Positions 18,369-27,401 of a stretch of 64,000 nt of DNA are shown here, one piece after another. This DNA comes from Actinomycetaceae bacterium (GTDB lineage Bacteria > Actinomycetota > Actinomycetes > Actinomycetales > Actinomycetaceae): the NCBI GenBank assembly GCA_030530685.1, contig JAUMUM010000006.1, forward strand, positions 1-64,000. Direction: 5' to 3'. Below the pieces are notes generated by a model. It saw only the letters and a program-made list of their open reading frames with translations. It searched no databases and was not told where the DNA came from. Both the position numbers and the translations under genes were made by a program. Each line of letters opens with the position of its first letter. Position 1 is the first letter of the stretch.

Positions 18369-21300
18369 TTGAGCGTGATGAGGATGGTTGTGTCGGTGGC
18401 GGAACGTGACATTTTTTCTCGCGAGCAATCCGTGGCGTACCTGCTCGAGCGGGCAGGAAGCAGCGACGCCCGGGCTGCGGGCGACCTCGCCGCCAGCCTG
18501 GACGACGTCGCCGTAGCCGTCATCCAGGCGGCCGCCACCATCAAAATGCGCGGCTACAGCCTTGACGGCTACCACCGCATGCTCACCCAGTCGCTGCCCA
18601 CCGCGCCCGAGATGCGAGCAACCGCCCGGGGCGCCGATGCCGCAGGCGAGATCGAGCCTGAAGTCGGCGAAGCAGCCACCCCGGTCCAGGGCGCGGTATC
18701 GCGAACCGCCACCCCTGCATCCCCCGGCTCGCCGACCTCCCCCGTCCGACCCAATTCCCTCGTGTACAAGGCCGTGCGCATGGCCTACCAGGTCGCCCTC
18801 GACCAGCTCGCCCAGCGCGACAGGGCCGCCGCCAACGCTGCCCACCGTCAACTCCTCGCGCTATCCCTCCTCGCGGAATCGGGCGTGCCACACACCTGGC
18901 TCGACGTCCTCTCCCCAGATGTCGAGGCCTCCCGCGTGGGCCTGCAGGCACTCGACGATCTGGACATCGTCACTCGCGACGGTCATCTCGTCGTCCTCCA
19001 CCCACTGCAGGGTCGCGTGGTCCGCGAGGACTTCGTGGCCGGCCGCTTCGCCTCGAACGCGCTCGCCCAGCCGGCGCTGGAGGTTCTAGACGCCGTCGAT
19101 CCAACAGACAAGGCCGATGTCGAATACCAGCGTGCCGTCACGCTCGAGCTCATCGCTCAGTTCCAGTCCATCTGTCAGCAGCCGCACTCCCACGTCCTCG
19201 TATCGCATGTGGCCGGAAAGCTGAAGTTCGTCCTGTCGTGGGCGTCCAGCCTCGGCCTGGGCGAGGACGCCACGCGCCTGGAGCCGCTCGTCGACAAGGT
19301 CATCGCCGAGCTGGATCGCGACGACCTGACCGCCCTCGTCCTGCGCAATAACCTCGCCAGCGTCTTTAGGTCCGTTGGCGACCTCCAGCGGGCGCTGCCC
19401 CTGTACGAACAGAATCTCGTCGAGGCCGAAAGCCGCGAAGGCGTCGATGCGGCGAGCGTGACCACACTCCGAGGCAATCTCGCCTCCGCCCACGAGGCGG
19501 CGGGAAACTTCGGGCGCGCGATTCCGCTGTTCGAGCAGGCCGTGGCAGACCGCGAGCGCATACTCGGCCACGATCACCCCAGCACGCTCGACCTGCGCGA
19601 CAGCCTGGCGTGCGCACTGGAGGCAAGCGGTAACCTCGCCGGTGCGGTCCCGCTCTTCGAGGCCAATCTGGCCGACGCGCGGCGGGTGCTCGAGCCGGAC
19701 CACCCTTACCTGCTGAGCTTTAGCATCAACCTGGCGACGTCGTACCTGGAATCCGGCGATTACGCGCGGGCGATACCGGCGCTTCAGGAGGCGCTCGCGG
19801 GCCAGGAGGCGGCAACGGGGCCAGACGACTCGACGGCGGTGGCGCTGCGGGCCAGTCTGGGACGAGCGTACAACGCCATGGGGGATCCGGCGGGCGCCCT
19901 GCCCTTCCTCGAGCGGGTGGCTGCCGACACGCTTCGCTCCTTCGGGCCGAACCACGTCGAGACCCTCGTAGCCCAGAACAATCTGGCCAACGCCTACGAG
20001 GCCGCCGGACAGACGGCGCGCGCCATGGAGCTGCACGAGGCCAATCTTTCCGCCCACATCCGCCTGCTGCCCCAGGGCGACCCGCGAACCCTGACCCTGA
20101 AGGACAACCTCGCGGCGATGTGCCGCGCATCGGGCCGCTACGCCAGGGCGATCGCGCTCTACGAGGAACTCGTCGCCTTCGCCGAGGCCGCCTACGGCAC
20201 GGGGGATTCGGCGACTCTCCTGTGGCGCGATCGGCTCGCGGATGCCTACGCGGACGTCGGCGATACCGCGCGGCGCTCGCACCTGACCGAACGCATCCTG
20301 GCCGATCGCGAGCGTCTGCTCGGCACCAGCCACCCGGACACGTGCCGAACCAGGCACATCCTGGCGGGATTGGCCGCCGACGCCGGCGAGACCTCGCGTG
20401 CCATCGAGCTCCACAGGCAGAATCTGGAGGTTTCGCTTCGGTCCGGTGATCGCCTCCAGGTTCTCGATTCGGAAGCGGGGCTCGCCCGTGCCTACGAGGC
20501 GGCGGGAAGGCTCGATCGGGCGATCGCGGCCTACGAGGAGGCCGTCGGTGACGCCGAGGACCTCCATGGTCGCCACTCCGAGCACACCGTCGACCTGCGC
20601 ACGAACCTGGCGCTCGACTACATGCGAGTGGGCGACGCCGCCAGGGCCCTGCCTCTGCTCACGGAGCTGGCCTCCGACGCCGAACGCGTGGTCGGACCCG
20701 ATGCCCCCGCGGCGCTGTCGGCCCGGCAGCACCTGGCGGCGGCCTACGAGAAGCTCGGGCAGCCGGATCGGGCGATCCCCGAATTGGAGGCGTGCCTGCG
20801 CGCCGTCGAGCGGACCGACGGCGCGGAGCATGCCAAGGCCTTCGCCCTGCGCGACCGGCTCGCCGCGGCCTGTGGCTCGGCGGGCCAAACGCAGCGCGCG
20901 GTCGGCCTGAGCGAGGACAACCTCGATCTGGCGTCGCGCCTGTACGGCCCCGGCGACCCAATCACCCTGTCGGCCCGCTGTGGCCTGGCGCACGCGCACA
21001 AGGAGGCGGGCCAACTCACGCAGGCCATTGACGAGTACGAACGCGCCCTGGCCGACATGGAGCGCGCCCTGGGCGGCCACCACCCCGACGTTCTGGCGGC
21101 GCGCAAGAATCTCGCGGAGGCCTACGACCAGGCCGGCCAGTTCGAGCGGGCCCTGGCCACGTACGAACGCAGCCTTGCCGAGCACGAGGCCGTCATGGGC
21201 GCCCATGATTACAGCACCCTCGTGCTGCGCAACAACCTGGCCTTCCTCCACGAGTCGAATGAGGACTTCGCGCGAGCCATCGCCCTGTACGAACTCAACC

Positions 21301-22115
21301 TCGACAACGTCGCGCGGCACCTGGGGGCCGACCACGAGCGCATGCTGCACACCCGCACCAGCCTGGCGCGGGCGCTCATGATGAACGGGGAGACGTCGCG
21401 GGCGGTCGGCCTGTTCGAATTGAATGCGGCGGAGTGGGAGCGCGTCGACGGTGCCGACAGTCCCCACGTGCTGGCGGCGCGAAACTACCTGGCGGCCGGG
21501 TATTCGGCTGCCGGCGACATCGAGGGGGCCGTCGGCATTCTCGAAGTCACGCTGGGCGACGCCGAGCGGATCCTCGGTCCCGACCACCCGGCCACCGAGT
21601 CGATTCGCGGCAATCTGGCGAGGGCTCGCGACAGGGCCAAGCACGTCGCGCGCGCCACTGCCCGGCGCTTCGGGCCCGCCGTGTCGGATGGGACACTGGA
21701 CGAGCACGAGGCCTGGCCGGAGGAAGTCCGGTTCGGGGACGAGGCTCGGCCGGAGGATAGCCGGCCGGAAGAACGCGAATCCGGGGACTTTGCCCGGCCG
21801 CATGTCGGTGCCGAATCGGGCGGCGAAGAGGTTCCCGAAAATCCGGACGGCAGGGCCGAATCGGACAGCGAAGACGACGGGGTGCCAGATCACGTCAGCA
21901 GGGCGGGCAGTCACGCCGACGGCGCGGCCAGCCACACTGGTGGGTCGGCCAACTACACCACAGGGGCGGTCGACCCCACGGGCGGGCCCGGAGGCGTCGG
22001 CCTGCCACCGATCGGAAGCGAAGGCTGGAAAGTGGCCGTCCGTGCCGCCGGCGAGGTGCCGCAGACACACGGATCGCAGGCGGGCGTGACGGCCGTAGCC
22101 GGCTGGTCGGGGTAG
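18369..22115 (+). CDS. STAND-like TPR protein lacking the NB-ARC ATPase domain
   Basis: Up to 1248 residues. Start is uncertain: TTG 18369, GTG 18375, ATG 18378 or GTG 18390; an in-frame stop at 18354-18356 rules out a longer protein. Residues ~8-75 (FSREQSVAYLLERAG, LAASLDDVAVAVIQAA) match the segment that normally follows the GLPLA motif of NB-ARC ATPases. About 135-245 resembles the winged-helix part with HPLQGRVVRED. Roughly 20 KLC-type TPR repeats follow to ~1090, then an acidic Ser/Gly-rich tail. No Walker A or B is present. It reads as the back half of a STAND ATPase, either a truncated relic or a functional repeat-only protein; the frame is intact over 3.7 kb, which argues against recent decay. 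The 3' end runs 12 bases into tRNA-Pro. Confidence 0.8.
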   Translation: MSVMRMVVSVAERDIFSREQSVAYLLERAGSSDARAAGDLAASLDDVAVAVIQAAATIKMRGYSLDGYHRMLTQSLPTAPEMRATARGADAAGEIEPEVGEAATPVQGAVSRTATPASPGSPTSPVRPNSLVYKAVRMAYQVALDQLAQRDRAAANAAHRQLLALSLLAESGVPHTWLDVLSPDVEASRVGLQALDDLDIVTRDGHLVVLHPLQGRVVREDFVAGRFASNALAQPALEVLDAVDPTDKADVEYQRAVTLELIAQFQSICQQPHSHVLVSHVAGKLKFVLSWASSLGLGEDATRLEPLVDKVIAELDRDDLTALVLRNNLASVFRSVGDLQRALPLYEQNLVEAESREGVDAASVTTLRGNLASAHEAAGNFGRAIPLFEQAVADRERILGHDHPSTLDLRDSLACALEASGNLAGAVPLFEANLADARRVLEPDHPYLLSFSINLATSYLESGDYARAIPALQEALAGQEAATGPDDSTAVALRASLGRAYNAMGDPAGALPFLERVAADTLRSFGPNHVETLVAQNNLANAYEAAGQTARAMELHEANLSAHIRLLPQGDPRTLTLKDNLAAMCRASGRYARAIALYEELVAFAEAAYGTGDSATLLWRDRLADAYADVGDTARRSHLTERILADRERLLGTSHPDTCRTRHILAGLAADAGETSRAIELHRQNLEVSLRSGDRLQVLDSEAGLARAYEAAGRLDRAIAAYEEAVGDAEDLHGRHSEHTVDLRTNLALDYMRVGDAARALPLLTELASDAERVVGPDAPAALSARQHLAAAYEKLGQPDRAIPELEACLRAVERTDGAEHAKAFALRDRLAAACGSAGQTQRAVGLSEDNLDLASRLYGPGDPITLSARCGLAHAHKEAGQLTQAIDEYERALADMERALGGHHPDVLAARKNLAEAYDQAGQFERALATYERSLAEHEAVMGAHDYSTLVLRNNLAFLHESNEDFARAIALYELNLDNVARHLGADHERMLHTRTSLARALMMNGETSRAVGLFELNAAEWERVDGADSPHVLAARNYLAAGYSAAGDIEGAVGILEVTLGDAERILGPDHPATESIRGNLARARDRAKHVARATARRFGPAVSDGTLDEHEAWPEEVRFGDEARPEDSRPEERESGDFARPHVGAESGGEEVPENPDGRAESDSEDDGVPDHVSRAGSHADGAASHTGGSANYTTGAVDPTGGPGGVGLPPIGSEGWKVAVRAAGEVPQTHGSQAGVTAVAGWSG

Positions 22116-22179
22116 CGGGACTCGAACCCACGGCCTCCCGCTCCCAAAGCGGGCGCGCTACCAACTGCGCCATACCCCG
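22104..22179 (-). tRNA. tRNA-Pro(TGG)
   Basis: Acceptor CGGGGTA pairs with TACCCCG; discriminator A and an encoded CCA end (22104-22106) follow. Anticodon stem CCCGC/GCGGG encloses TTTGGGA, anticodon TGG. The T arm contains GTTCGAGTC. Its CCA-side end overlaps the last 12 bases of the converging TPR gene. Confidence 0.95.
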
Positions 22180-22288
22180 TCGGCTGCCAATGATATGCGA
22201 TGAACGCTCGGGTGCGCACGACGCGCCGCCGACCTCACACGGCCTGGGCGTGACGACCCGCCCGGCATTTGCTATCCTCATCAGGCAC

Positions 22289-22359
22289 GCGAGTGTAGCT
22301 CAATGGTAGAGCCTCTGCCTTCCAAGCAGATTACGCGGGTTCGATTCCCGTCACTCGCT
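22289..22359 (+). tRNA. tRNA-Gly(TCC)
   Basis: Acceptor GCGAGTG pairs with CACTCGC; discriminator T. Anticodon stem TCTGC/GCAGA with loop CTTCCAA gives anticodon TCC. T loop is TTCGATT. CCA not encoded (CCG follows). Confidence 0.95.
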
Positions 22360-22498
22360 CCGTTACCGCTGCTACGCGGCTCCGTCGAATACGCCGCGCG
22401 CGGGACTTGACTCCCTGAGATGCATCTCGGTGCTCACAGCCGCCCGGTCGGCCGCGCCGAATCCGGTCGGCCGCGCCCAGTCCACCCGGCAACCGCAT

Positions 22499-23881
22499 TC
22501 AATCCGCGTTTGCCGGTGGCAGAGGGGCCGCCGTCCCGGCAAGGCCCCGCCCCGAGAACAGAAGATAGGCCAGAGCGACGGCGGCGGCCACCGCCGCAAG
22601 CGCCCACGACAGCCCGTAGGGAACGGGACTGGGAGCGGGATCGCCGGCGGTGAACGCGCTCGCCACGAGGGAGGAGACGAGGGGTACGAACATCGTGCTC
22701 GCCAAGGACTCGACGATGACCGACGCGCCGGCCATCTCCTCCAGTGTCAGGCCGTCGTCGCGCCTCGGCTCTTCGAAGAGAAGACTCAGGGTGTCGAGGT
22801 AGGCCAATCCCATCCCGCATCCGGCCAGCGTCCACAGGACGAGGATGAGGCCTCCCGCCACAGGCGGGCTCGCTCCCGACAGCGTCAGGGCCGCCACAAA
22901 GGCCAGGCACACGGCAATGAGGAGTATCCCCGTGCCCGCCCGCCAGCGGTAGCGCGCGTAGTCCTTCGCCGGCCTGGCGCCGCAGATGACACCCACGACG
23001 GCCCAGGCCAGACCTCCAGCCAAAAGGGCGAGTCCCAGTCGGTCCGCGGTGGCGCCGAACAGGTCGTGATACGTCAGGCTCACGAGTTCGTTGGCCGCAA
23101 AGTACGAGCCTGTCAGGAAGAACATGACCGCGAGCGCCCGGCGCCTGACGTCGTCCGTCGTGAACGTACCGACCGGAAGGAGGAGGGTCACGACCCTGGC
23201 GAGCACGAGGACGCCAACCAGCATCGTCAGGCGTCCCGGCACCCCGGACAGAGGAACGATGGTCAGGCTGACACCCACCGTTATGAGCAGGACGCTGCCA
23301 AAGGGGATGGGCGACTTCTCGCCTTTTGGCTCCAGCTTGAGGTTCAAGGCGATGACGAAGCGCGCCGCGACGAGGAACGGCAGATACATGAGCATGGCCC
23401 AACGCCACGAGAACAGGTCGGTGACCCACGCCGCGTACGTGGGGCCGACCACCGAAGAGACGATCCAGCTGGCGGAGGCAAATGCCAGGGTCAGGCGGCG
23501 GGCCTTTCCCGACAGGCCCAGGGCGATCGCCCCAGCGGAGGTCATCCCCAGGCACGCACCCACGAACGACCTCACCGCCTGCCCGCACAGGTAAACCCAG
23601 ATGTTGGGGGCGGCCGCGCTGGTGACAGCGCCCGCGCACAGGAGCAGCGTCAGGACCAGCAGCAGTCTGGGAAGATGATAGCGGCGCAGCAGTGCCGCCC
23701 CTACCGGAAGCCCCACCACCGAGCAGACCGACCCGACTCCCATGATCAGGCCATAGTAGTTCCCGCCGCCCATATCGGCCGCCATGATCGGCATTATCAA
23801 CTGGTTCAGGTAGACCTGCATCCCGCCGATGAGTTCGACGAGGACCACGGCGATGGCCAGGAGCAGCTGCCTGCGCGACAT
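22499..23881 (-). CDS. MFS transporter, probable drug or metabolite exporter
   Basis: 460 residues from ATG 23881, eight bases after the TetR stop; an ATG ten codons earlier inside the TetR gene is possible. About 12 hydrophobic helices. The A-motif-like loop between helices 2 and 3 is GAALLRRYHLPR, and a proline/glycine pattern in helix 5 (SWIVSSVVGPTYAAWV) resembles the antiporter motif C of drug exporters. It ends in an Ala/Pro tail. Encoded as second gene after a TetR repressor with which it is almost certainly co-transcribed, so expression is likely induced by a ligand of that repressor. Substrate unknown. Confidence 0.88.
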   Translation of the reverse strand: MSRRQLLLAIAVVLVELIGGMQVYLNQLIMPIMAADMGGGNYYGLIMGVGSVCSVVGLPVGAALLRRYHLPRLLLVLTLLLCAGAVTSAAAPNIWVYLCGQAVRSFVGACLGMTSAGAIALGLSGKARRLTLAFASASWIVSSVVGPTYAAWVTDLFSWRWAMLMYLPFLVAARFVIALNLKLEPKGEKSPIPFGSVLLITVGVSLTIVPLSGVPGRLTMLVGVLVLARVVTLLLPVGTFTTDDVRRRALAVMFFLTGSYFAANELVSLTYHDLFGATADRLGLALLAGGLAWAVVGVICGARPAKDYARYRWRAGTGILLIAVCLAFVAALTLSGASPPVAGGLILVLWTLAGCGMGLAYLDTLSLLFEEPRRDDGLTLEEMAGASVIVESLASTMFVPLVSSLVASAFTAGDPAPSPVPYGLSWALAAVAAAVALAYLLFSGRGLAGTAAPLPPANAD

Positions 23882-23888
23882 GGCCCCG

Positions 23889-24596
23889 TCAGCCGTCCAT
23901 GCTGGGAGCATGATCACCGGCGTCGGTGCTGCTGTGCTCGGCGCCTTGGCCAGGGCCACAACCGCCGTGGTGATCACCGCCAACCCGCCCGATCGGCTCG
24001 CTGAAGCGGTAGACGACCGCCTCAATGAGCTCGGCCAGAATATGTTTCTGGTCGTCGGGTGTCAGCCCGGCCTGTTCCCTGGCCAACGAGTCGAAGAAGA
24101 TCGCCGAGAGGAGGTCGGCGATGTTCGCAGCCCCGATTGTTGGCCGACGCCCAAGTTGCGTCAGGGCAGAGGAGATGATCTCGCCTAGCTCTTCGTGGAT
24201 ATCGGCCATGATGACATTGGCAAAGGCGGCGGACTCGGGGTTGCGCATGCGATACAGCAGGACCTCGGTGTGGAAGATGTACAGCGTGCGTCCGGCTGGC
24301 CGCAGACTCTCGAGGACCTGGACCATTGCGCCGATTCCGTGCGACGGTGGAACGCCAGCGATTTTCTCGCCCAGTTCCTTCATGAACTCCATTTTGCGGT
24401 TAACGAGAGCTTCCTGCAGAAGTTCGTCCAACGACGAGTAGTTCGAGTAGAAGGCCCCTCGGGTGAAGCCGGCTTTCTTGACGACGTCGTCAATGCGGGT
24501 TCCGGCGAAGCCCTTAGCTATGAATACATCGACCGCCGCGTCAAGCAGGCGCTGACGTGTGTTGGCGCGCTTGCGCACGGGCTTGCTCGTATCCAC
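23889..24596 (-). CDS. TetR-family transcriptional repressor
   Basis: 235 residues from GTG 24596 (GGGGAG five bases upstream); GTG 24626 is an alternative. N-terminal helix-turn-helix: TRQRLLDAAVDVFIAKGFAGTRID-DVVKKAGFTRGAFYSNYSS, the classical TetR DNA-binding signature. The ligand domain is ~150 residues, and the C-terminus is a Gly/His-rich tail. It lies upstream of the MFS exporter in the same operon and points away from an MMPL transporter 362 bases off. The large inverted repeat before the MMPL gene is its most likely operator, so one repressor may control both exporters. Confidence 0.92.
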   Translation of the reverse strand: MDTSKPVRKRANTRQRLLDAAVDVFIAKGFAGTRIDDVVKKAGFTRGAFYSNYSSLDELLQEALVNRKMEFMKELGEKIAGVPPSHGIGAMVQVLESLRPAGRTLYIFHTEVLLYRMRNPESAAFANVIMADIHEELGEIISSALTQLGRRPTIGAANIADLLSAIFFDSLAREQAGLTPDDQKHILAELIEAVVYRFSEPIGRVGGDHHGGCGPGQGAEHSSTDAGDHAPSMDG

Positions 24597-24958
24597 CGTC
24601 GCTCCCCACGATGTCGGCTCGGTCACTGCCGCCCATTGTAGTGGCCGCATCTCGTCACGGGGTGACGGATGCTCATCGCTCGTCGACGTCCACCGTTCAC
24701 CGGCGCCCCGTTGCCGTCCGCCGTTAGGTTGCTGCGCCCGTGGGGGCGGCGCCCGCCGTTCCACTGCCAGCCACCGTTACGCTGTCGCCCACCGTCAGGG
24801 CCGGCGCCCACCGTTCCTCCACCGGGGCCGGCGGTCATCGCACATCCCAAACGAACGCGACTGGCGCGGTGCGCCTCATCGCCACGACAGAACTTTCAAT
24901 ACATTCTTATATCGAATATATTCACGTACTGAAAGTCGAATCCTCGGAAGGACATCTC
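24597..24958. other. Divergent regulatory region TetR - MMPL
   Basis: 362 bases. The half next to TetR is very G+C-rich and contains at least four imperfect CCACCGTT/CCGCCGTT units (about 24690-24815). The half next to MMPL turns sharply A+T-rich from 24885 and carries the inverted repeat and promoter listed separately. No gene seen. Confidence 0.6.
24892..24936. promoter_or_regulatory. 45-bp inverted repeat overlapping the MMPL promoter, probable TetR operator
   Basis: The outer arms ACTTTCA and TGAAAGT are perfect complements. Matching continues inward (A/G-TAC-A/G-T), with an A+T-rich centre. A TATATT -10 box at 24917-24922 lies inside it, with TTTCAA 17 bases upstream as a weak -35. Repressor binding here would block the MMPL promoter. 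TetR is the only regulator encoded nearby. Confidence 0.72.
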
Positions 24959-27156
24959 ATGGCGTCTGTACTGTCTCGCGTTGGGCGATGGAGCGCCACG
25001 CACGCGAAAACCGTCATCGCGATCTGGCTGCTCGTCGTCGCGCTGCTCGGCGCCGGCCTCGCCACGGCCGGGACCAACCTCACGGGCACCAATCGCATCA
25101 ACGAGTCCGAGTCGATCGAGGGGCTCAAGGTCCTGTCCGAGCGCCTTCCGCAGGCCGCGGGCGCGAGCGAACAGGTCCTGTTCACCTCCGAAAGCGCTTC
25201 GATCGACGACCACCAGGCGGCCATCCGCTCCTTCATCGAGCAAGCCCAGGCCATCGATGGCATCTCTCAGGTCTCTGATCCCTTCGCGCAGCAGACGAAT
25301 GCGATCTCGCCCGACGGCACAAGCGCACTCGTCACCGTCCAGACGGATACGTCCGTAGGGATAGCCGCCGGAGACGAACCCGGGCCGAAGGCCACGAAAG
25401 TATCGCGGTTGCTCGACGATCTCATCCGCGGCACCGAGGGCGAGGACGCCGCCCTGACGGTCCAGCGCTCAGGGACGATAGGCGCGCAGGCACCCCTTCA
25501 GCTTTCGGCCACGGAATTCTTCGGTGTCGTGGTGGCGCTCATCGTTCTGCTCGTGACCCTCGGCTCACTCGTGGCCGCCGGTGCGCCGCTCGTCTCGGCC
25601 TTCATCGGCGTCGGCACCGGAATGCTCGGCATTCTCCTCGCCTCGTCGTTCTTCGAGATCACGACGATCACCCCCGTGCTGGCCATAATGATCGGCTTGG
25701 CCGTTGGCATCGATTACGCGCTGTTCATCCTCTCGCGCACGCGCGAGCATCTGGCCGCGGGAAGCGAACCGAGGCAAGCGGCCGCCCTGGCGAACGCCAC
25801 CGCGGGCTCGGCCGTCGTCTTCGCCGGCAGCACCGTACTGGTGGGGCTGTGCGCACTCGCGATCGCCCGCATCCCCTTCCTCACCACGATGGGGCTGGCC
25901 GCGGCCGCCATGGTCTTCGTGGCAATGCTCGTCTCGATCACGTCACACCCGCGCTGACCGGGCTCGCCGGCAGCCAACTGGCGCCTCGGCGCGAGGCTCG
26001 GCCAAGCTCCGGGCGCCTGTCGCGGCTCTGGCTCGACGCCATCGCCCGCCGTCCCGCGCTCGGTTCCCTTGGCGTCGTCCTTGTCATGGCGGCCGCGACG
26101 ATCCCCATGGGCCAGGTGCATCTGTCCCTTCTCGACAACGGATCGCAGGCCAAGGGAACGGCGCAGCGCGACACCTACGACGCCATTGCCCAGGCCTACG
26201 GCCCCGGCTACAACTCGCCCATCATCGTCGTCGCGGACATTGAGGGCGATCCGCTGACGGGCGTGAGCGGCCTGGCGCAGTCCCTGGGGCAGTTCGACGG
26301 GGTCGAGCGCGTCGCCTTCGCGACGCCGAATATGGACGGCACGCTCGCCTTCGTCCAGATTATCCCCGAGCACAATCAGCAGTCGACGGCCACGACACAG
26401 CTGGTCACGAGCATTCGCGACCGGGCGTCGAACCTCGAGAGCCGGCACGGACTCAGTTCGCTCATGGTGACGGGGCAGACGGCGGTCGCCATAGATATCG
26501 CCGACCAGCTGTCCGGCGCGCTGGCTCCGTTTGCGATCGTCGTCGTCGGACTTTCGCTCGTCCTGCTGCTGCTCGTCTTCCGCTCGATAGCGGTGCCCCT
26601 CGTGGCGACGGCGGGTTTCCTGCTGTCGATTGGCACCGCCATGGGGGCGCTCGGTGCGGTCTACGGCTGGGGATGGGCCGCCGACTTCCTGCGCGTGGCG
26701 AAGACGGGAGCGGTCATGTCCTTTACCCCCATCGTCGTCATGGGCGTGCTCTTCGGGCTCGCCATGGACTACCAGGTCTTCCTCGTCTCGCGCATGCGCG
26801 AAGTCTGGATTCACACGGGCGATGCCCGGCGAGCCGTGCGCGAAGGCTTCACGGGCTCGGCGAAGGTCGTCACGGCGGCGGCGATCATCATGACGTCGGT
26901 CTTCGCGGCCTTCATCCCGGAAAGCAGCCCGATGGTCAAACCCATCGCCATAGCGCTGACCATCGGCATCGCTGCCGACGCCTTCCTCGTACGCATGACG
27001 CTCGTGCCCGCCGTCATGTTCATGCTCGGCGCGAGGGCATGGTGGATTCCCCGCTGGCTCGACCGCATCCTGCCGAACGTCGATATTGAGGGGCAGAAAG
27101 CCACGGGGGAGCAATTCGCGGCACGGGCGTTGGTCACCTCCGCCAACGCGCGGTGA
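24959..27156 (+). pseudogene. MMPL-family (RND-type) transporter, interrupted by a one-base frameshift
   Basis: The N-terminal half reads from ATG 24959 (GGAAGGA six bases upstream) to a stop at 25955-25957. The C-terminal half continues in the next frame to 27156. The break is at about 25942: SIT is followed by TPALTGL in the other frame, and adding one base restores the usual SITLTPALTGL of MMPL proteins. Rejoined length is about 730 residues with the expected plan: TM1, extracytoplasmic loop, TM2-6 with GIDYALFILSR, then loop, TM7-12 with GLAMDYQVFLVSRMRE. Members export lipids or drugs by proton motive force. Both halves are otherwise intact, so the deletion is recent or a sequencing error. 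Confidence 0.88.
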
Positions 27157-27283
27157 GGAACGCGGCGGCGCTCCGTCTGGCTACCTGTTGCGACCGGGCT
27201 GTCCCAGCCGGTCCTGGGGGCCGGATCGCAGGTCGCTCGGCCGAGCGCCGCCCGTCGCCTACCGACGCACTGCCGATCTGCAT

Positions 27284-27375
27284 GCCCCTGCCGACTACCG
27301 GCGCCTAACTCCCACGCACGGCCCACCGATTTCCCGCGCGCCGTCTATCTACGCGCCCCTGCCGACTACCGGCGC
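27284..27375. repeat. 21-bp direct repeat pair in intergenic region
   Basis: Identical 21-base copies at 27284-27304 and 27355-27375, each running GCCCCTGCCGACTACC and ending GGCGC. They are 71 bases apart start to start, between the converging MMPL and MaoC genes. Several shorter GCGCACC/CCGCGCGCTACC variants surround them. No hairpin terminator is obvious, so the repeats are probably intergenic filler duplication. Confidence 0.6.
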
Positions 27376-27401
27376 ACCACCGTCGACCACCCGCGCGCTA
27401 C

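Noticed and set aside
16400..21600. CRISPR-like regularly spaced DNA repeats
   Set aside because: The ~126-base periodicity comes from 42-residue TPR units; the copies diverge at synonymous and other positions and have no constant repeat plus unique spacer structure.
19086..22070. A ~990-codon open frame on the minus strand opposite the large TPR gene
   Set aside because: It is an antisense shadow of a G+C-rich repetitive gene: no ribosome-binding site, Arg/Gln/Gly-rich translation, no recognisable domain, while the plus frame has clear TPR repeats.
22104..22359. tRNA-flanked integration site or prophage/island boundary
   Set aside because: No integrase, no direct repeat of a tRNA 3' end was found in the window, and neighbours on both sides are ordinary chromosomal genes.
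24690..24815. CCACCGTT repeats between TetR and MMPL as operator array
   Set aside because: The units vary in spacing and sequence and similar CACCG-rich filler occurs in several other intergenic regions here.
25935..25957. Programmed ribosomal frameshift in the MMPL gene
   Set aside because: There is no slippery heptamer or following strong stem at the break, and MMPL proteins are not known to use frameshifting; a one-base deletion explains it.
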